Positions 23,070 to 33,768 of a stretch of DNA of 64,000 nt are shown here, piece by piece (the first letter of the stretch is position 1; every line of letters starts with the position of its first letter). The notes under the pieces are model-generated. The model had not been told where the DNA came from, ran no database searches, and saw only the letters and a program-made list of their open reading frames with translations. Source of the stretch: Cephalotrichum gorgonifer. Taxonomy: Eukaryota; Ascomycota; Sordariomycetes; Microascales; Microascaceae. The DNA is taken from positions 1-64,000 of the forward strand of contig ONZQ02000015.1 in assembly GCA_900312665.1 (NCBI GenBank), read 5' to 3'. The position numbers were made by a program, and so were the translations under genes.

Positions 23070-24931
23070 CGGCGGGAGAGCTGAGCGTTTTTGTCCACCT
23101 GACCGAAATCCCTAGATTGGGCAACAGCAGCGGGATGCGGAGGCCCGGCGGGGAGACTACTGCAACTAGAGTAGTCCGGGGCGCTGTTTTGACTATTTTC
23201 TGGGCAAAGTAGCCTGCATCGACCCAGGCCCTCCTCTTCTGCGCCGCCATCGCTCTTCACATCTTCTGCGACTCATTGACGATCGGGCTGTCGGTAGCTT
23301 TGTGCGTGCGAGCAAGTTTTATCTGCAAGGGATGATTTCATACCTCGTACCCTGCTGACTATTCCACTCTTCTCGATGCTGGGTGATACGAGACGCGCCC
23401 CGACACATGGGGACTGAGTCGCTGTGGCTGCTAGTCGTGGCGATCTCCCCCCGGTCCCTAATGCCCAGTTTCTGCACATAGGAGAGCACATCCACATGTA
23501 CAATTTAATAATACCCAACTTTTTGTCACACCTCCTCGTCTTGGCTATTTAGCCATATACATGTGTTAGTTGGGGAGGAGACTAGTCACCCATGAGAGTA
23601 TAAAACATGACCAGACGGCAGCTGTTTGCCGTCCTTGACAACTATATGTGACTCAGTTCGCTCTCTCGCATGTACCTCTCATTCGCCCGGGCCGAGTGCA
23701 GATGCATTGTCGCGCAATCGAGTGCAGATCGGTCAGCAGCATAGCTTGCCTATATGTCCACGCGGTAGTTAGTGGTGATGGCGATTCGTGCGGAGGAGGG
23801 CGAATCCACAGCAGCATCGCTATGTTCGCCTCATCCGCCCACACCTCGCTAGACACATTACCTATAGTAAGGGTGCTAGCAGGTGATTTTCGTCAAGGCC
23901 ATGTATTTGCGGAGCTCTGCGCTTACCTCTGTCCACCCAGGGTTCCGGGTTTACCTCCGTTTTCTCCCAATGCCCTAGATAGGAACGGGGGTATCAGCTA
24001 GATTTTTATACGAGTGAACTCCCCCAATATGATCTCACGGGCACATGAAAGTGAGTGGGCAATGTTAACCACAGTAGATGTCAAGGGGGAGGAAGGGCGG
24101 CACCCGACAGCAGAAGGACCTTTGGGGAAACCGCCCCCCCCCTTTTGCTCCCTTCGTGCTGCCTTCTTGCCCCCATGCGAGCCTTATTCCGCGCGCGGAG
24201 CCAAGGAGGATACATGGGTAATAGATCGTGGGTGATTTACGAGATACCTGGGACACGCGAAAAGACCATACCAACTGTTAGAAATGTCAAGCAAGAAGAC
24301 CCGCGCGCCTTCCTTTGACTTCCCACGCTCGGCACGAATGTTGCAAGCGCGACCAAGTACTGGACTGACCAGCTCCTGCTCAAATTCCCGCTTGAACTTT
24401 CTTCCCCCATAGTCACTATATTCACCCGAGCCCCCTAGCCTTCGTTTCTCCGTCTCCGACTTCGGTGATGCCGTGCTGCTTTTCCCTAACTCCTTTCGTC
24501 TCAGTGGTCACATCTGCATGGCTGGTGTCAATATCACGTCGGTGCAAGCTCTCATCACTGCTATTGCGTTCGATTTTGTGTTACCAAGATTCAAGTTTCT
24601 AATTACATGACCCGATGCCAATAGGAATAACCGAAAAAAAACAGCCGCAACTCCCGACGAACTATCCCCTCCTCTCCTACCGATTTCCCAGGGACGAGCA
24701 GAAACCTGCTTTCGATGAACAAGACGCCTTGTATCCGTACTAGTCAAGCAAACCAAAACCATTCTCCCAACGCCGCATCCATTACCGGTTGCTGTTAACC
24801 CGCTTGGTCCCCACCAAGTGTATTATCTGAGTTCCGTTGTGACCTCACTCTCCCTCATTGATCCAATTCTCTGTTGGCTTACTGCACCCACTTTTGTTGG
24901 CTTCACCCCCTCATCTCCTGAACTCCCCACC
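23070..24931. other. Intergenic, no gene seen
   Basis: Convergent 3' flanks of BNA4 and the F-box gene, 1.86 kb. No domain-bearing frame. Confidence 0.55.
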
Positions 24932-25690
24932 TCAAGATTTCGCCTTCGCCCTCAGGGGGCAGTCCCCTCCACACCTCGTGCACTTTAGGCAAGTGGGCTT
25001 CTGCCATACCATACGGCACCGGCAGACCCACAGCTCCTGCCGTAGCTTCGTAAACAATGAGTCGCCAGGCTGGTGTAGCCCGTGCCTGACCCCGCATTCG
25101 ATGCAGAACCGCCTAAGCGAGACCAACTTACACCCAGGCGGCGGTAGCGCGCGGGCTTGGGAGGGCTTCCCATCGGCGCCCCGAAGGGGCGCTAGCCCAT
25201 CAACCCTCTCGCCCCTGTCGTTGACGTAGATGGAGTGCGGCTGGTCGGCGTCGAAGTGAGCCGGGCCCCTGACGCGGAAGCAGACGTAGCAGGCGAAGTT
25301 CCCCGGACGCTCCTGACCCTGGACGACGACGGGAAAGTGCCTCGGGAAGTAGTTCTCCGCGCGCATGACGAAGGCGAACTTGTCGGCCGGGTCGGCGAGG
25401 TGGGCCGGGTCGACGGTCTGGTTGAGGTAGCGGTTTGTGCAGGAGAGGGCGATGAGGGACTGGTAGTCTAGGCGGGAGAGGATCTCGCGCTGGAGCTCGG
25501 GCGGTAGGCGCTCAAAGTTAAAGCGGTAGGAACGGTCGGGCCCCATTGGTCTGTAGGTCGTGGGCGGCGAAGGAGAGAGGGAGGGCGGCGGTGTTGGGAG
25601 GGCGTGGTACATAGTGGCCCTCATCGGGTGGGGTCTGGGGAGAGGAGGCAGGGACATGCCGGATGTTGAGATGACTGCCGCCGTAGACAT
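24932..25690 (-). CDS. F-box protein with Cys-rich C-terminus
   Basis: A 252-residue single-exon protein. A Pro-rich N-terminal 50 residues precede an F-box at about 58-95 (FERLPPELQREILSRLDY, then LIALSCTNRYLNQ), suggesting an SCF ubiquitin-ligase adaptor. The rest has paired cysteines: CYVC, FCIEC, CRC and CLKCTRC, then C near the end. The spacing suggests one or two zinc sites, close to the small F-box proteins frequent in filamentous fungi. The start ATG lies downstream of an in-frame stop. Substrate unknown. Confidence 0.85.
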   Translation of the reverse strand: MSTAAVISTSGMSLPPLPRPHPMRATMYHALPTPPPSLSPSPPTTYRPMGPDRSYRFNFERLPPELQREILSRLDYQSLIALSCTNRYLNQTVDPAHLADPADKFAFVMRAENYFPRHFPVVVQGQERPGNFACYVCFRVRGPAHFDADQPHSIYVNDRGERVDGLAPLRGADGKPSQARALPPPGCKLVSLRRFCIECGVRHGLHQPGDSLFTKLRQELWVCRCRMVWQKPTCLKCTRCGGDCPLRAKAKS

Positions 25691-28600
25691 GGCGGATATG
25701 GTGGGGCCTCGGCCGGTGGAAATCCTGAGATGGAGCTGGTGCTAAGACGGAGCCCCGGCGGGAAAAGGGGAAGGGGGGCGTGATAAGAGGTGCGTTTGCT
25801 GGAGTCTTGCCGCTTTGTATATAGAGCAAAGGGGAAGAAAGAGAAATTAGAAGGATAAGGGGCAAACTTAAATGCAGGCCGTGGATCTTTGATGTCTGGA
25901 AGCACCAAAGGTGTGGTGAAGAAATGAGAATACCTAGCAGGAATGGTGAAAGCGTAAAGAGAAAGACACAAGCGGGACGTGGTTGACCAGCGGACAGGGA
26001 GTGATGGGAAATATAATATAGGACCAGGTGGGTGGTTTAAGAATCGATCCGAGACCCCCCACACCAAGACAAAAAAGTAATCCTCGCAAAGCAACGCTCA
26101 ACGGGCAGGTAGGTACAAGAGTCAGAAAGAGGAAAATGACGACATGCAGGCCCTGGGAAAAGGAATATAGGGGGGGGGGCGACAATGAAGGGCGTGCGGA
26201 CCAAAGGGAGGAAAGTAGCAGAGTAGCGGCGTTCACCCCACCTGCTCTCTTCTCTTTTCTTTTCTTTTCGAGACGGGTGTTTGTTCTTGTGTCTTAGCTT
26301 GGGTGGGGCGGGGGGAGAAGGCGCACAGCAACGGCGATGGGCGATGGCGTTTGGGGGGGGAGGGGGGGGTGCTTCCGATAGTTCAGCTTGAAGTGGGCGA
26401 GGAGGGTGTTATTGTACTAGCAGGCTCGGCTAGGCAGGGGTGGGTGTCGGGTCGAAGCGAGGATACTCTGAGACACCCGCGGGTGGGTGTGTGAGGAAGA
26501 AAAAGCAAGATGGGGAAACGGTGATATGCGGATGAGAAGTGATAGAAGTTATAAGCGTCGGCGAGAGGAGGACCCGAACTTTCCCAAGAAGGGGGGGAAG
26601 GCAAGAGGTATGTATTATTCGAAGGATGCCAGATTTGATGGTTTATCCCTTGTATCTGTTGGAGTCCCCGGTCGGGCAGGGGTTGGGGTTGGCGGGTTAG
26701 AAAGAGTTTAATACAAGGATTGTGCCTGGTGGATGGTGGATGGAGAGCCAGAGAGCCGCAAAACCACATGATCTCGTTCAGATGTCCTGGTGGTTTAACG
26801 CTCCCACTCACTGGGCAGTGGCGCGCGGGGAACAAAAGGCCCCCGCAACTTACCTCGATCTCGAACTACCAGTATTACAGGCCAAACCCACGCGTACAAG
26901 CGATACTCTCCATGTACAAAGTACAAGAATGGGTTGCAGAAAGGGGGATGAGGGGGGTGATGTTTGCCCTCCCATCCCAGGCCAAAGGGGTTATCCCCCC
27001 ACACGGGGGAGGATCCCGAGATGACATCGCTGCACGGTTGAGGGCGGGCTTTCCCCGTCTAAGCCCTTTTCTCCTGCAGCTACTAGTTGTAGTTGTGCCG
27101 GGGCTGAGACAGGAGTCGCCTCGCACCTCCCTGCTGCTCTGTACAAAGCAGTTGTATTCGCATTACTTGCTCGTGTTTCCGGTTTTGTTCGAGTGTACCA
27201 AGTACAAAGACAGAGTGTGTGGTGAAACAAGAACTCGTGGGTCCAGGGTCCTCTTGTCGAATACTGCCACCGTCAACAAACACTCGTATGTACATGTAAT
27301 GAATAATTACCTGATCGGAATCTTGGGGGGAACAGGGTTTCGACGAGGGCAGCCACCATCAGCCAGTAACTCGGGTTTTGGTGTTAGCCGTTTCGGGACA
27401 TGGCGCGGGCCGGCCGGAAGTGGCCCTGTTACCCCGACCCTGGGCTCCGGGTCTCCTCTTGTCTGATTGGCTACCGGTGGCATGCGCCCGGGTGGGCCTG
27501 GGTTGCTTGGAAAAGTAAAAAGTACCCGTCAAATGTAAAATTGGGGGTCAACAATGGAGAGACCTCAGGGGGCACGCGCAGGGGCTCGCGAGATCGGTGG
27601 CTCGTTACTCGTCCCACGGCCGTACCTCGCAGTAAATTTCTGCCAGCTACCGGTGGGGCCGTGCCTCTCGTGACTTTTGCCCATCCACCGTCATTGTTCC
27701 CACCGCGTTGGGTGGTCTTTGCTGGACACTTAATACTTGTACATGTACTTGTACTTTCCCAAGCGCACTCTCCCAAGGTTTTGCTCGTACTTTGTCTTTC
27801 CACTCCTTCGTACTCAGTACAAATAGGATCACTGCAAGAAGACGGAGGTTTTCAGCTGTCATATCTGGTCCGTCCCAGGAACGAGGAACAGATCGTAATG
27901 ACAGCATGCAGAGCTCAGGTACGAGTGAGAATGTGCTGCAGTGGTTCTGGTGCAGATGCAGGTCACGATATGCCAGCTCAAACACGAGTAATATGTACGA
28001 GTACGGTCGAGTCTAATGCAGATCACAACTCTGAGTCGCGACGGGGCCAGAAACAGGCGAGAGAACAGACCCACCGACATCCTGTCCAGGGCCCAGACAG
28101 ACCCTTCGCACACGCGCAGTAGCGTGTTGCCCTCTGGAAGCCGGGACCAGGTTGCCTGCCGGGTTCGCGCTCCACACCTTCCGCTCTTCGTTAAGATCAT
28201 CGAGTCGGGATTACCGATTGTGCCCCCCCCCCCAGCTTGGTCGTTAATTCGAGTACAAGGAATTACGAGCACCTATTACGGGTATACATGTAACAAGGAC
28301 GGTGCACGCGGGTATTACCGATGAAGCGAGAACATCGGCGTTTACGAAGTAGTTCCCGAATCCCAGGGACCAGGCGCACGAGGCGTCGAGCATGTCGAAA
28401 GTAGTGCGAGCCAGGCATAAAAGTACCGAGGCGGCATCCCGCCTACGGGCACTCGTAATACGCCGCCATGCTTGGTGACGTGACTGTGCAACCTTGATGA
28501 TATCACCCGAGCTGGGCTCCTACCCTCAGAAAATAGCCCATACGATGGGCAGGCTGGCTTGCACGAGCCGCCCTTTCCGCATTATTGGACGTGTAATTTA

Positions 28601-29932
28601 GATGTACCTCAGCTTCCTTCGCGTCGAACGAATAGTAACAACATACTACTCCTCGGGGACGACTATGAGGACGAACAGCGCGCTCCCAACTTCCGACATG
28701 CCGGTAATAGCCAAGAAACTGGTTTCCCCCCTTTTCCTGGCAGGTATGTATGTACTTGTATTGGGAGTATGTACGAATAACAAACCAGGCTTTCAGTCCA
28801 TGCAGCCGCAGCCAGGCGCCTGCGCTAGTCATTTCTGCATGACAGCCTATCGGGGGTTGACCCGCCAGGTCGGGGCGGTCCCACTGGATGCGTGAGCACG
28901 GTTTACTTGTACGAACAAGTACAATTGCGTACTCCATAGTAGTGCGAGTACGAAGTATGTGCACGAATGGACGCAGAGGGGAGGTCGTCCTTCCAGCAAG
29001 CTACCCATGTAAGACAAGCAATAGTTATACTTGCCCTTGTCAGGACTGCAGGCCGCCGCCACGAGCTTAATAGATCGTCACCAATAACGGCGGTGTGGCG
29101 TCTAGATTCCCCGGGCACAGGCCCGATAGCGGCAGCTCCCTAGACTGTCCGGGCGGGGACATCCTCCCCCCGGCCCGCACCGCACCGCGAAGCGAAGCGA
29201 AACGAGCCGAGAACGGCGCGGCAGTTATTATTGTTAATTACTACCCCTACTTGCATTAAAGAATACCTTGGAGGACACGAGGCAAAACGCAAGTACGCCG
29301 TGCCCGGGATATCATTACCGTTGGCGGCAGCTATTTCCCTTCCCTCCCGCCATGTGGATACAACCCACCGTGGTTACCTCCCCCTTATTACTAGCACTCG
29401 TACTCGTAAAGTACGAGTTCTCGTGTGAGGACCCGTACGTCGTAATAAGATGCGTGGAGTAATACGACCTCGAGCTCCTGGGAGGGTCCAGATCCCATCA
29501 GGTGGCCCTGGAGGATTAATTACCTCGACCTCCCGTTCGCAATTCGTTAATAGCTGGGTTCCGTGTAGGATGAATATTACCTGTCATATTCTAAGTAGCA
29601 AGGAGAGCGGGCTATCATTCTCAGGTCGGTCAGCTGTTCCTGCCGAGCCCCTGTCCACCCCACGCTCCTTAACTTGCTCCTCCGTCGATCCAGGCGCCCG
29701 GTATTATATACGTACTGTAATAATATTTGTCTTATCCAGCTGGGACGGAACATTTACCCCACCAGTCGCCGGGTCCACAGGAAGAAAAGAACTTACACTA
29801 ATGTCTTGTCGTGGGTGCCCGCACCGTTGAAATACGTCGTGGGTCCTGCTTAGCCACGGGGAGGCCTTGGCTTGATCTCCACTCAGCCCTTTATCTCGGG
29901 TGGAGTGATATTATCATTCTACTAGCATTCGC
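25691..29932. other. Long gene-poor interval with GTAC-rich palindromes
   Basis: More than 4 kb with no supported gene. Reading frames up to 248 codons exist but overlap on both strands, lack domains and are low in complexity. From about 26.9 kb rightward the DNA is sprinkled with palindrome-like words such as TACTTGTACATGTACTTGTA (27734-27753) and ACTTGTACGAACAAGT (about 28905-28920). Poly-G and poly-C tracts also occur (near 26169, 26355 and 28223). Confidence 0.5.
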
Positions 29933-30635
29933 ATGGCCAAGACGGCGCCTCGCGCGTACATGCAGGGGCAGGCACTCGTACTAGTATGAGTATGTATGTA
30001 TTGTGGGCAGGATTGAACAGCTACTGGAGGAGGACCCTTTGCTCAATGAGCCCGTCCCGTTCAGGAAGATGAGCAAGTTTACTTGTAATGGAGGCCCGGA
30101 GGTTAATATCATGCTATCCCGCGGCGATCCACGGCCCGAACTTGTCACGGTGTTTCAAGAGAAAGAGGGAGTGTGGACCCGGACCCTGCCCCTGATGATA
30201 CGACAACTTGATACGCCCAGAGCTCCGACTCTAGATGGGGATCTGGCCGGACATCAACATCGCACAGCATAGTCCGTACACCATATGGGTGTCTCACCCG
30301 GTGCCCCCTCGAAGTACTCCAACACAAGTAGAATCTAGCCCGATTCAAGTATCCTACCTGCCCCCATCATAACTATAATATCGGCGAGCACCGAGTCTCA
30401 ACCCCCGTGAAAGAGCTTCTGCTTGGAATGAGCCATACCATCAACCTGGTAAGTGGCATACTGGTTTTCTCCCTCGGGCGTCACCTCTCCTCCATTGCAC
30501 GTGGGTGCATCGTACGACAATGACTCGCAGGCCCGTCAGTTCTCTGTGCGACCTCTCTTCCGGGTGTCGGCTGTCTTACCCTTAGCATCACAGAATTCTG
30601 ATCCTGCTACTCGTCCGGACTCCCGAGTTAGGTAG
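29933..30635 (+). pseudogene. Cryptic or decayed coding segment
   Basis: Protein-like segments lie in a row with splice-like signals. An ATG at 29933 (MAKTAPRA) reaches a GTACAT donor at 29956. An acceptor ends at 30010 and the phase is kept into IEQLLEEDPLLNEPVPFRKM and onward to 30272. A second frame from 30235 reads GIWPDINIAQHSPYTIWVSH. A third reads PVKELLLGMSHTINL up to a GTAAGT donor at about 30449, with a CAG acceptor at about 30528-30530 leading to ARQFSVRPLFRVSAVLPL and a stop at 30635. The frame changes between blocks have no clean intron, so this is either a broken gene or chance. I do not recognise a family. Confidence 0.25.
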
Positions 30636-31136
30636 ACCAGACCTAGCTAACAACCTACCAGCCCGCCACACGTGTATTACGGGATGATGTCTCACTCTTA
30701 TTCTGGACAGGGGATGAGGAGCCCGTCCTCCTTCAAGGCACATTTCCGGACATGAATAGCTCGTTCACATGCCACTAAGTACGCCGAATTCGGCATGGTT
30801 TCGCGTGGTCGGGTCATCATCCTGCAAGGGGGGGCGGGAGGGCTTACACGAAAAGGCCTCCAAATCTAGCAGGGAGATAGAACTTATCCATTAGGTATAT
30901 AACTTCATTACTTCGTCTAGGTGGCTGTATATGTTGGTCTAAACTGTAGTCGCTAGAATCTACGACACAACACATTTCGACGGCAGTCCGCAAGGTCCCT
31001 CCTTCGGCTCCCTATCGACCGATCGGGGTTTGGGCTTCTGCCCCTCACCCGACCCAGCAGTCCCAGCACCATTCTCCGCCGCACCGTTTCCTGCTACCGC
31101 GCTCGCCCCCGACTTCTCCTCTTCACCATCATGCAG
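30636..31136. other. Intergenic, no gene seen
   Basis: 3' flank of the quinone reductase gene. Nothing recognisable. Confidence 0.55.
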
Positions 31137-32227
31137 TCAGGTCTGCTTCGCGACGGTCTCGTAGAACGTCTTGCCCTGGATCTCGGCGAGCTCGATCTCA
31201 AGAGGGCTGGGCTGGCGGGAGCCATCGGCGCCGGCGAAGGTGCCCGCTCCCCAGGGGGAGCCGCCGCGAACCTCGTTGAGGTTGGCGAGGATAGGGAAGT
31301 TGTTCTTGTAGCCTAGGGGCACGTAGATGATGCCGTGGTGGGTGAGGGTCGACATGGCCGCAAGCGCGGTAGACTCCTGGCCGCCACCGGGGGTGCCGGT
31401 GGAGATGAAGAGGCCGGCGAACTTGCCGTGGAGGGCACCCTTGGCCCAGAGGCCACCGGTCTTGTCCCAGAAGGCCTACGAGTCAGGGGAAGGGGTTGAT
31501 TAGCCGACGTTCCCAGGCTAAAGAGTGTACAAGTCCGGTGAGACAGGGGGAGAGAGAAGGGGGGGGGGGGGGGGTCATCATACCTTCCACTGGGCGGGGA
31601 AGTTTCCGTACCGAGTGGGAATCCCCAGGAGGAAGGCATCGTAGCCCGCAAGGACGGAGGGATCCTCTAGGACGGGAACGTCAGACTTGGGGGGAGCGTG
31701 CATCTTGCCAAGAACCTCCTCGGAGAGCGTCTCGGGAAGCCTAGATTAATCAACATTAGCTGGTGCGTCTGCACTCTATTCTCCTCCATTGCTTTTCCTC
31801 GTGAGCTCCGTAATACATGACGTCGGGAGATGGAGGCATGCGCATGCATAGCAGCCCAACAAACTGAATGCGCATCCCATTCCCTCCCATACTCCCAATT
31901 CTCGCAGGGGATGCCAGCTATATCAAGGGAGGTAACTCACTGGAAGACATCGGCAGTACCACCGGCCGCCTGGATGCCGCGCAACTCGGCATCGGCGAGG
32001 GTCTTAATATGCCCGTACATGGAATACTACGAGTGACACAACACATGTTAGCTCTGGGGTGTCGCTGTGTAACCGGAAAAGACTGGGGCCGCAGAAGATG
32101 GGAGTTTCTTTTCCTCATCTGGAGATCTCGTAGCCTCCATTCGGGCTTGAGATCCCGTCGTCGACCCTACAGGAGAAGGTGGGGGGAGGATAGAACTCAC
32201 GTAGACGATAGCGACCTTGGGAGCCAT
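31137..32227 (-). CDS. Flavodoxin-like NAD(P)H:quinone oxidoreductase (WrbA/Pst2 type)
   Basis: FMN enzyme reducing quinones by two electrons, protecting against oxidative stress. The same family includes yeast Pst2/Ycp4 and the fungal allergen Alt a 7. Exons 32227-32201, 32026-31941, 31740-31584 and 31475-31137 give 202 residues. The FMN phosphate loop begins YYSMYGHIKTLA near residue 9, followed by GIPTRYGNFPAQWKAFWDKTGG in part, and GGGQESTAL with THHG and YVPLGY, all typical of WrbA. The very short first exon (nine codons, MAPKVAIVY) is fixed by phase. Intron 3 begins GTATGATGA, followed by 16 C on the sense strand. A TATA box precedes the gene. Confidence 0.94.
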
Positions 32228-32343
32228 TGTGTGCGGTTGGGGGGGATTTCGGTGGGGTAAGAGGTTAAGATGTTGGATGAGAGAGGAGATGTCGATACGC
32301 CGAGAAAAGCACAACGGAACAATGTGTGGGCGGGGGAAGGCGT

Positions 32344-32352
32344 CCTTATATA
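32344..32352 (-). promoter_or_regulatory. TATA box of quinone reductase gene
   Basis: TATATAAGG on the minus strand, about 120 bp upstream of the ATG at 32227. Its position and orientation fit a core promoter of an inducible gene. Confidence 0.45.
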
Positions 32353-33768
32353 GACCTGGCTTAATGATACAAGCGTGACATTGGGAGTACGACGGTGTTT
32401 CAACTTAGCCTTGGTGGATTCTATTATTCGTACTTGCCCTGTACTCGTACATGGAAGCTAGGTCCCATCCCGCCCCTCTCCACGTGCACAGGGTATTACG
32501 GGGTCCATACAGGTTCGAGCTCGAGTACGAGCAGGAGTACGATCTACCTCCAATGCATCTTAGTACGTACGAGTAGTCATGGCTGATACATGCTTTGGAG
32601 AGCGCTCCACAAGGGTGCCACTCCACCCTTCGTGGCTCCGTCCGTTCCCCACTCCCCGGCAGCCGACGGAGCGGACGGAGGAGGGGAAAGAGGTGGCAGC
32701 ACGAAGGTATGACGTGATATTATGGAACGCAGCCACCGCCGGTGGCACCTGCCTCTTCTCAAATTTCCATCCCTGGATTGTGCTTTTCCTTGGAAATAAC
32801 GTCCGAAGTAATAGGGTCATATCATACACTTTGACGGTAGCTCAAGGGGTCGATTGCGCCTGCCCCGCCATTGTCGTCACGTTGGCGGCGGTCGGCGGTC
32901 AGGGCGCGCGGGGCATTTGTCGTCTCAGTCAGCTTTTAACTCATGCAAGTTACGAGCAAGAATCACAGTTCCGAGCGAAGCGAAGAGAGGCCATTGGATG
33001 CCCGTAGATTGGGTGGGACGCTCGTGCATCCTTCCGATAACCACGCAGTCTGCTAATCCTGCACAGGACTACAGGGCGGGCGGGCGCTAAGACGCGACAG
33101 ACTTGGCGAGGTTTCTTTGGCCCGCTCGTATTTGTCGACACTGACAAACATATTGACAATCACCACCGGGACGCAAGTGGGGAAAGAGCAGGAGCGGATA
33201 TCAGGCATTGCTGCATCAAGGCGGGGTTCAAAATGTGGCGTGTAGCTTTCCATTCACAGGTACTCTGTACCCCGTACCTTGGGAATTAGCTATGAATTAT
33301 CAACATCTTGCTAAGCACACCAATTGGAGCTACCAAGTTGAAGCTACCAAAATGGATCCAGATCCAGATCCAGATGCAAATCTCCTGCTGAGGGACTGAA
33401 CTACTTTTTTTTTTCTCGTCTCATCCTTGAATGGCAAAACCTGCCGCCCCCGGGGGTATTTCATTCGTCCTCGTCCTCTAGATGCGGATTCTATATTATC
33501 CCGACGCCATCATGCATGCGGCGACTCCCACGCCCACATCTATGCCCACACCTATGCCCGTCCCTATGTCCATGCCGATGTCCATGCCGACCCGAAGCTG
33601 CTACATCCCACGACCAAGTAAGTACGTTACATGTTTGAGAAATGAAACAAAAAAAACAACGGCCAAAACAAAACAACCCTGCGCATCAATCGCTATGACA
33701 GCGGCTACCGCCTTCACTCCCCCACCTTAATTACCTTAATTCCTGACCCGATGTCGCATCCTCCCTCT
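32353..33768. other. Intergenic, no gene seen
   Basis: Contains GTAC-rich words (about 32427-32450 and 32515-32572) and a short minisatellite near 33530. No gene supported. Confidence 0.5.
33530..33594 (+). repeat. 12-bp minisatellite
   Basis: Roughly five degenerate copies of a 12-bp unit of the type CATCTATGCCCA or TCCATGCCGATG. A shorter 6-bp GATCCA repeat lies just upstream at about 33353-33377. Confidence 0.6.

Noticed and set aside
27400..28122. 240-codon plus-strand frame in the gene-poor interval
   Set aside because: No domain, overlapping frames of similar length on the other strand, and it includes GTAC-rich noncoding words.
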